This document shows positions 61,748 through 64,000 of a stretch of 64,000 nucleotides of DNA, piece after piece; position 1 is the first letter of the stretch; the number at the start of each line of letters is the position of its first letter. This DNA is from Streptomyces zagrosensis. Its GTDB lineage: Bacteria > Actinomycetota > Actinomycetes > Streptomycetales > Streptomycetaceae. The stretch covers positions 62,001-126,000 of the forward strand of contig NZ_JACHJL010000008.1 of NCBI RefSeq assembly GCF_014203645.1. Direction: 5' to 3'. The notes under the pieces were generated by a model. That model worked only from the letters and a program-made list of their open reading frames with translations. It ran no database searches and was not told the DNA's origin. Position numbers and translations under genes: made by a program.

Positions 61748-61763
61748 GGAAGGGAGGGGGCGC

Positions 61764-63305
61764 GTGGGGAACAAGTGGCTGCACTGGGCGTTGCCTGCGG
61801 CATCGCTGGCGCTGGTCCTGCTGGCGGTGACCGGTTGTACCAGCACGTCGGATGCCCCGGCTGCGAAGCCGACCGGTACGCCATCCACGCCCGGGGCGCG
61901 CTCCACGTCCGTGGCCCGGGTGTGCGCCAAGCCCGCTGCCGGGCCGACGAAGGCGCCGGCGGGCGCGGTGACGGTTGACCCCGCGGTGATCGGCGACCTG
62001 GCTGAAAAGACCATGAGCAGCCCTGCGAACACCACGTTTTGGCTTCGGCCGGGCAAGCACAGGCTCGAGCCGGACCGCTACGCCCAGGTGATGCCCAAGA
62101 AGGGCAGCCACTACCTCGGCGCGCCAGGTGCGGTGCTCGACGGGCGGAAGGTCAACCAGTACGCGTTCAGCGGCACCGCTCCCCATGTCACCATCCGCCA
62201 CCTGACCGTGGAGCGTTTCGTCGCACCACACAACGAGGGCGTGGTCAACCATGACATGGCCGATGGGTGGGTGATCGAGCACGCGAAGATTCAGTACAAC
62301 TCCGGCGCCGGACTGATGGCCGGTGCTCGCCAGCAGGTCCGCGCCAACTGCCTGCGTGACAACGGCCAGTACGGGATGAACGCGTACAAGACCGGCGACT
62401 CCATCCGGCAGCTGGTGGTCGAGGGCAACGAGATCGTGGGCAACAACACCGACGACTGGGAGCGGCGGCGGTCGGGCTGCGGCTGCACCGGGGGCATCAA
62501 GTTCTGGGCGGTCAACGGCGCCGACATCCGCGGCAACTGGGTGCACGACAATCGCGGAGCCGGGTTGTGGGCGGACAACAACAACAACGACTTCCGCATC
62601 GAGAACAACGTGCTGGAGGCCAACGACGGTGCCGCGCTGATGTACGAGACCAGCTACAACGCGGTCATCCGGAACAACACGATCCGGCGGAACAACTGGG
62701 TCGAGGGCCGCAAGTACGCCGACCGCGGCGACAACTTCCCGTACGCGACCATCTACGTGTCCGAGGCAGGCGGCGAACCACGGGTCCCAGGCCGCACGGA
62801 CAAGATCGAGATCTACCGGAACGTGTTGGAGAACAACTGGTCGGGGATCACCCTGTGGGAAAACGCCGACCGCTTTTGCAACAGCCCGGCCAACACCTCG
62901 ACCGGTTACTGCACGCTGCTGGTCAAGGACACCAACCGCTGCGCGCGGCCGGCGATCACCACCGCACCGCTGTACTCCGACTGCCGGTGGAAAACCCAGC
63001 GGGTGGACATCCACGACAACCGCTTCGTGCTGGATACCTCCGTCGTCAAGTGCACGGCGGCGTGCGGCCGTATGGCGGTACTTGCCAACTACGGCACCTA
63101 CCCGAACTGGTCACCGTACAAGGGCACGCGGGTGGCCAAGGCGATCACCCACCACCAGCACAACCGCTGGCACGACAACGTCTACAGCGGACCGTGGAGC
63201 TTCGTCGCCAACGATTCCAGCCGGGTGCTCGACCCCGGGCAGTGGCAGGTCGGGCCGTACCAACAGGACGCGGGCAGCACCTTCCGCGCGCGGGACGGTG
63301 GTTGA
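61764..63305 (+). CDS. Right-handed beta-helix lipoprotein
   Basis: A 513-residue protein from GTG 61764 behind GGGAGGGGG. Residues 1-25 are a lipoprotein signal with lipobox LAVTGC, so the protein is anchored outside the membrane. After a Pro/Thr-rich linker, residues about 80-480 are built of beta-helix repeats (NEIVGNNTDDWE, GADIRGNWVHDNRGAGLWADN, NNTIRRNNW) of the parallel beta-helix type seen in pectate lyase-like and alginate epimerase proteins. It likely binds or modifies the exported polysaccharide. A long in-frame extension upstream overlaps the heparinase gene and is not used. Confidence 0.85.
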   Translation: MGNKWLHWALPAASLALVLLAVTGCTSTSDAPAAKPTGTPSTPGARSTSVARVCAKPAAGPTKAPAGAVTVDPAVIGDLAEKTMSSPANTTFWLRPGKHRLEPDRYAQVMPKKGSHYLGAPGAVLDGRKVNQYAFSGTAPHVTIRHLTVERFVAPHNEGVVNHDMADGWVIEHAKIQYNSGAGLMAGARQQVRANCLRDNGQYGMNAYKTGDSIRQLVVEGNEIVGNNTDDWERRRSGCGCTGGIKFWAVNGADIRGNWVHDNRGAGLWADNNNNDFRIENNVLEANDGAALMYETSYNAVIRNNTIRRNNWVEGRKYADRGDNFPYATIYVSEAGGEPRVPGRTDKIEIYRNVLENNWSGITLWENADRFCNSPANTSTGYCTLLVKDTNRCARPAITTAPLYSDCRWKTQRVDIHDNRFVLDTSVVKCTAACGRMAVLANYGTYPNWSPYKGTRVAKAITHHQHNRWHDNVYSGPWSFVANDSSRVLDPGQWQVGPYQQDAGSTFRARDGG

Positions 63306-63307
63306 GA

Positions 63308-64000
63308 ATGGGCCAGGACCTGAAGTGCCTTCGGCTGCCGGGCGGATCGGACACGGCGGGCACGCAGCCCGGCGCCGTACCGCACTGCGCCGCCACACCG
63401 AAAAGCGTCGGGATCGTTTGGGGACTGCTGATCCTCAACACGCTCGGCTCCGCCGGGGCGAAGACCGTCATTCCGCTGCCCCGCTCCCTTATTCAGATGG
63501 TCACCATGGCCGCACTGGTCACCGCGTTCTCACTGGCGCTGGTGCTCAACGTCCGGCTGCGCATCCGCGCCAGCGCCTTCGTGTTCCTGCTCACCCTGCT
63601 GCTGGTGCCGAGCGTGATCTCCAGCGCCAACCTGGGGGTGGGGTACGGCGCGCTGTTTCGCTGCACCCGGCTCGCTCTCTTCGTCGGCACGCTGTGGTTG
63701 CTCAGCCGCTGGTGGGACGGCGGCCTGACGTTCGTCCGGCACCACATCCGGATCTACTTCGCGGTGCTCGCCTCGGTGGCCGCGGGCCTGGTCATCTCGC
63801 CGGGCACGGCCATGCCCGAATACTACGGAGGGCGGCTGGTCGGCGCGTTGTGGCCGCTCACCCCGCCGCAGATCGGACAGTACGCCGCGGTGATCATCGG
63901 GCTCACCGTGCTGCTCGTGCTGGGCCGCCAGACCACCAGGGCCAGCGCGGCGATGGTCATCGTGCCAAGCCTCGTCCTGCTCGCGATGACCCATACCCGC
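63308..64000 (+). CDS. O-antigen-ligase/polymerase-like membrane protein, N-terminal part (cut by window end)
   Basis: The frame is open from ATG 63308 to the last base, 231 codons with no stop. After a polar N-terminus of about 35 residues come several hydrophobic segments (VGIVWGLLILNTLG, MVTMAALVTAFSLALVLNV, FVFLLTLLLVPSVI, YFAVLASVAAGLVI, YAAVIIGLTVLLVLG). The stretch GRLVGALWPLTPPQIGQYAAV is typical of the Wzy_C/O-antigen ligase family. It would polymerise repeat units or ligate polymer outside the membrane. It starts two bases after the lipoprotein stop. Confidence 0.75.
   Translation, partial: MGQDLKCLRLPGGSDTAGTQPGAVPHCAATPKSVGIVWGLLILNTLGSAGAKTVIPLPRSLIQMVTMAALVTAFSLALVLNVRLRIRASAFVFLLTLLLVPSVISSANLGVGYGALFRCTRLALFVGTLWLLSRWWDGGLTFVRHHIRIYFAVLASVAAGLVISPGTAMPEYYGGRLVGALWPLTPPQIGQYAAVIIGLTVLLVLGRQTTRASAAMVIVPSLVLLAMTHTR

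Noticed and set aside
61449..61763. A longer N-terminus for the beta-helix lipoprotein
   Set aside because: The extension overlaps the heparinase gene in another frame and would hide the lipoprotein signal. GTG 61764 has a strong ribosome binding site and directly precedes the lipobox signal.

Overview
The window is very GC-rich, has strong G/C bias at third codon positions, uses many GTG starts and shows Streptomyces-type gene content: LL-DAP-type MurE, a large ATP-binding LuxR regulator, Tat-exported PhoD, rare TTA leucine codons and an exopolysaccharide locus. I read it as a chromosomal segment of a Streptomyces or close relative. No tRNA, rRNA, CRISPR array or intact insertion sequence was seen.

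Region 1 (1-12.7 kb) is a patchwork. It opens with two sulfotransferase genes, the first cut by the window edge. It then mixes intact extra-looking copies of core genes (murE, recA without recX, galU) with broken pieces of other genes: a MetRS C-terminus, a HisG C-terminus, an ISAzo13-type transposase N-terminus, an AraC-type fragment and a decayed copy of a small gene whose full version lies at 46 kb. A DUF6924-like gene with two TTA codons and a HAD hydrolase close the region.

Region 2 (12.8-20.5 kb) holds a large LuxR regulator whose Walker A lysine is replaced, a divergent secreted subtilase with a P domain, and a TetR/amidase divergent pair with an inverted-repeat operator between them.

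Region 3 (20.6-31.3 kb) is the most interesting part. A tight nine-gene minus-strand operon encodes, in transcription order: a twin-domain SagB-type oxidase, an AMP-ligase, a free carrier protein, a DapB-like reductase, a class II aldolase, an acyl-CoA dehydrogenase, a free condensation domain, a deacetylase fused to an IS110-like domain, and an MFS exporter. A phosphopantetheinyl transferase faces it. It looks like a small carrier-protein pathway for an amino-acid-derived metabolite that I cannot match to a known product. The transferase and the SagB gene both contain TTA codons, which suggests bldA control.

Region 4 (31.3-48.5 kb) is mixed: a long gene-poor stretch, a VOC protein, an APH(6)-type antibiotic kinase, a toxin-antitoxin pair beside a dead IS5-type transposase, short tandem repeats, what looks like the housekeeping metG, phoD with a companion gene, a TIGR01777 epimerase, a methyltransferase, small secreted and membrane proteins, and an ECF sigma factor with its probable anti-sigma partner. 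Several gene remnants lie between them.

Region 5 (48.5-64 kb) is a plus-strand exopolysaccharide operon: an initiating sugar-phosphate transferase, a nucleotide-sugar dehydrogenase, a glycosyltransferase, two chain-length-type proteins, an AsnB-type amidotransferase, a dehydrogenase fusion, a heparinase-like protein, a beta-helix lipoprotein and an O-antigen-ligase-like membrane protein cut by the window end. Together they predict an envelope or secreted polysaccharide containing uronic acid and possibly uronamide. GalU at 9-10 kb could supply UDP-glucose.
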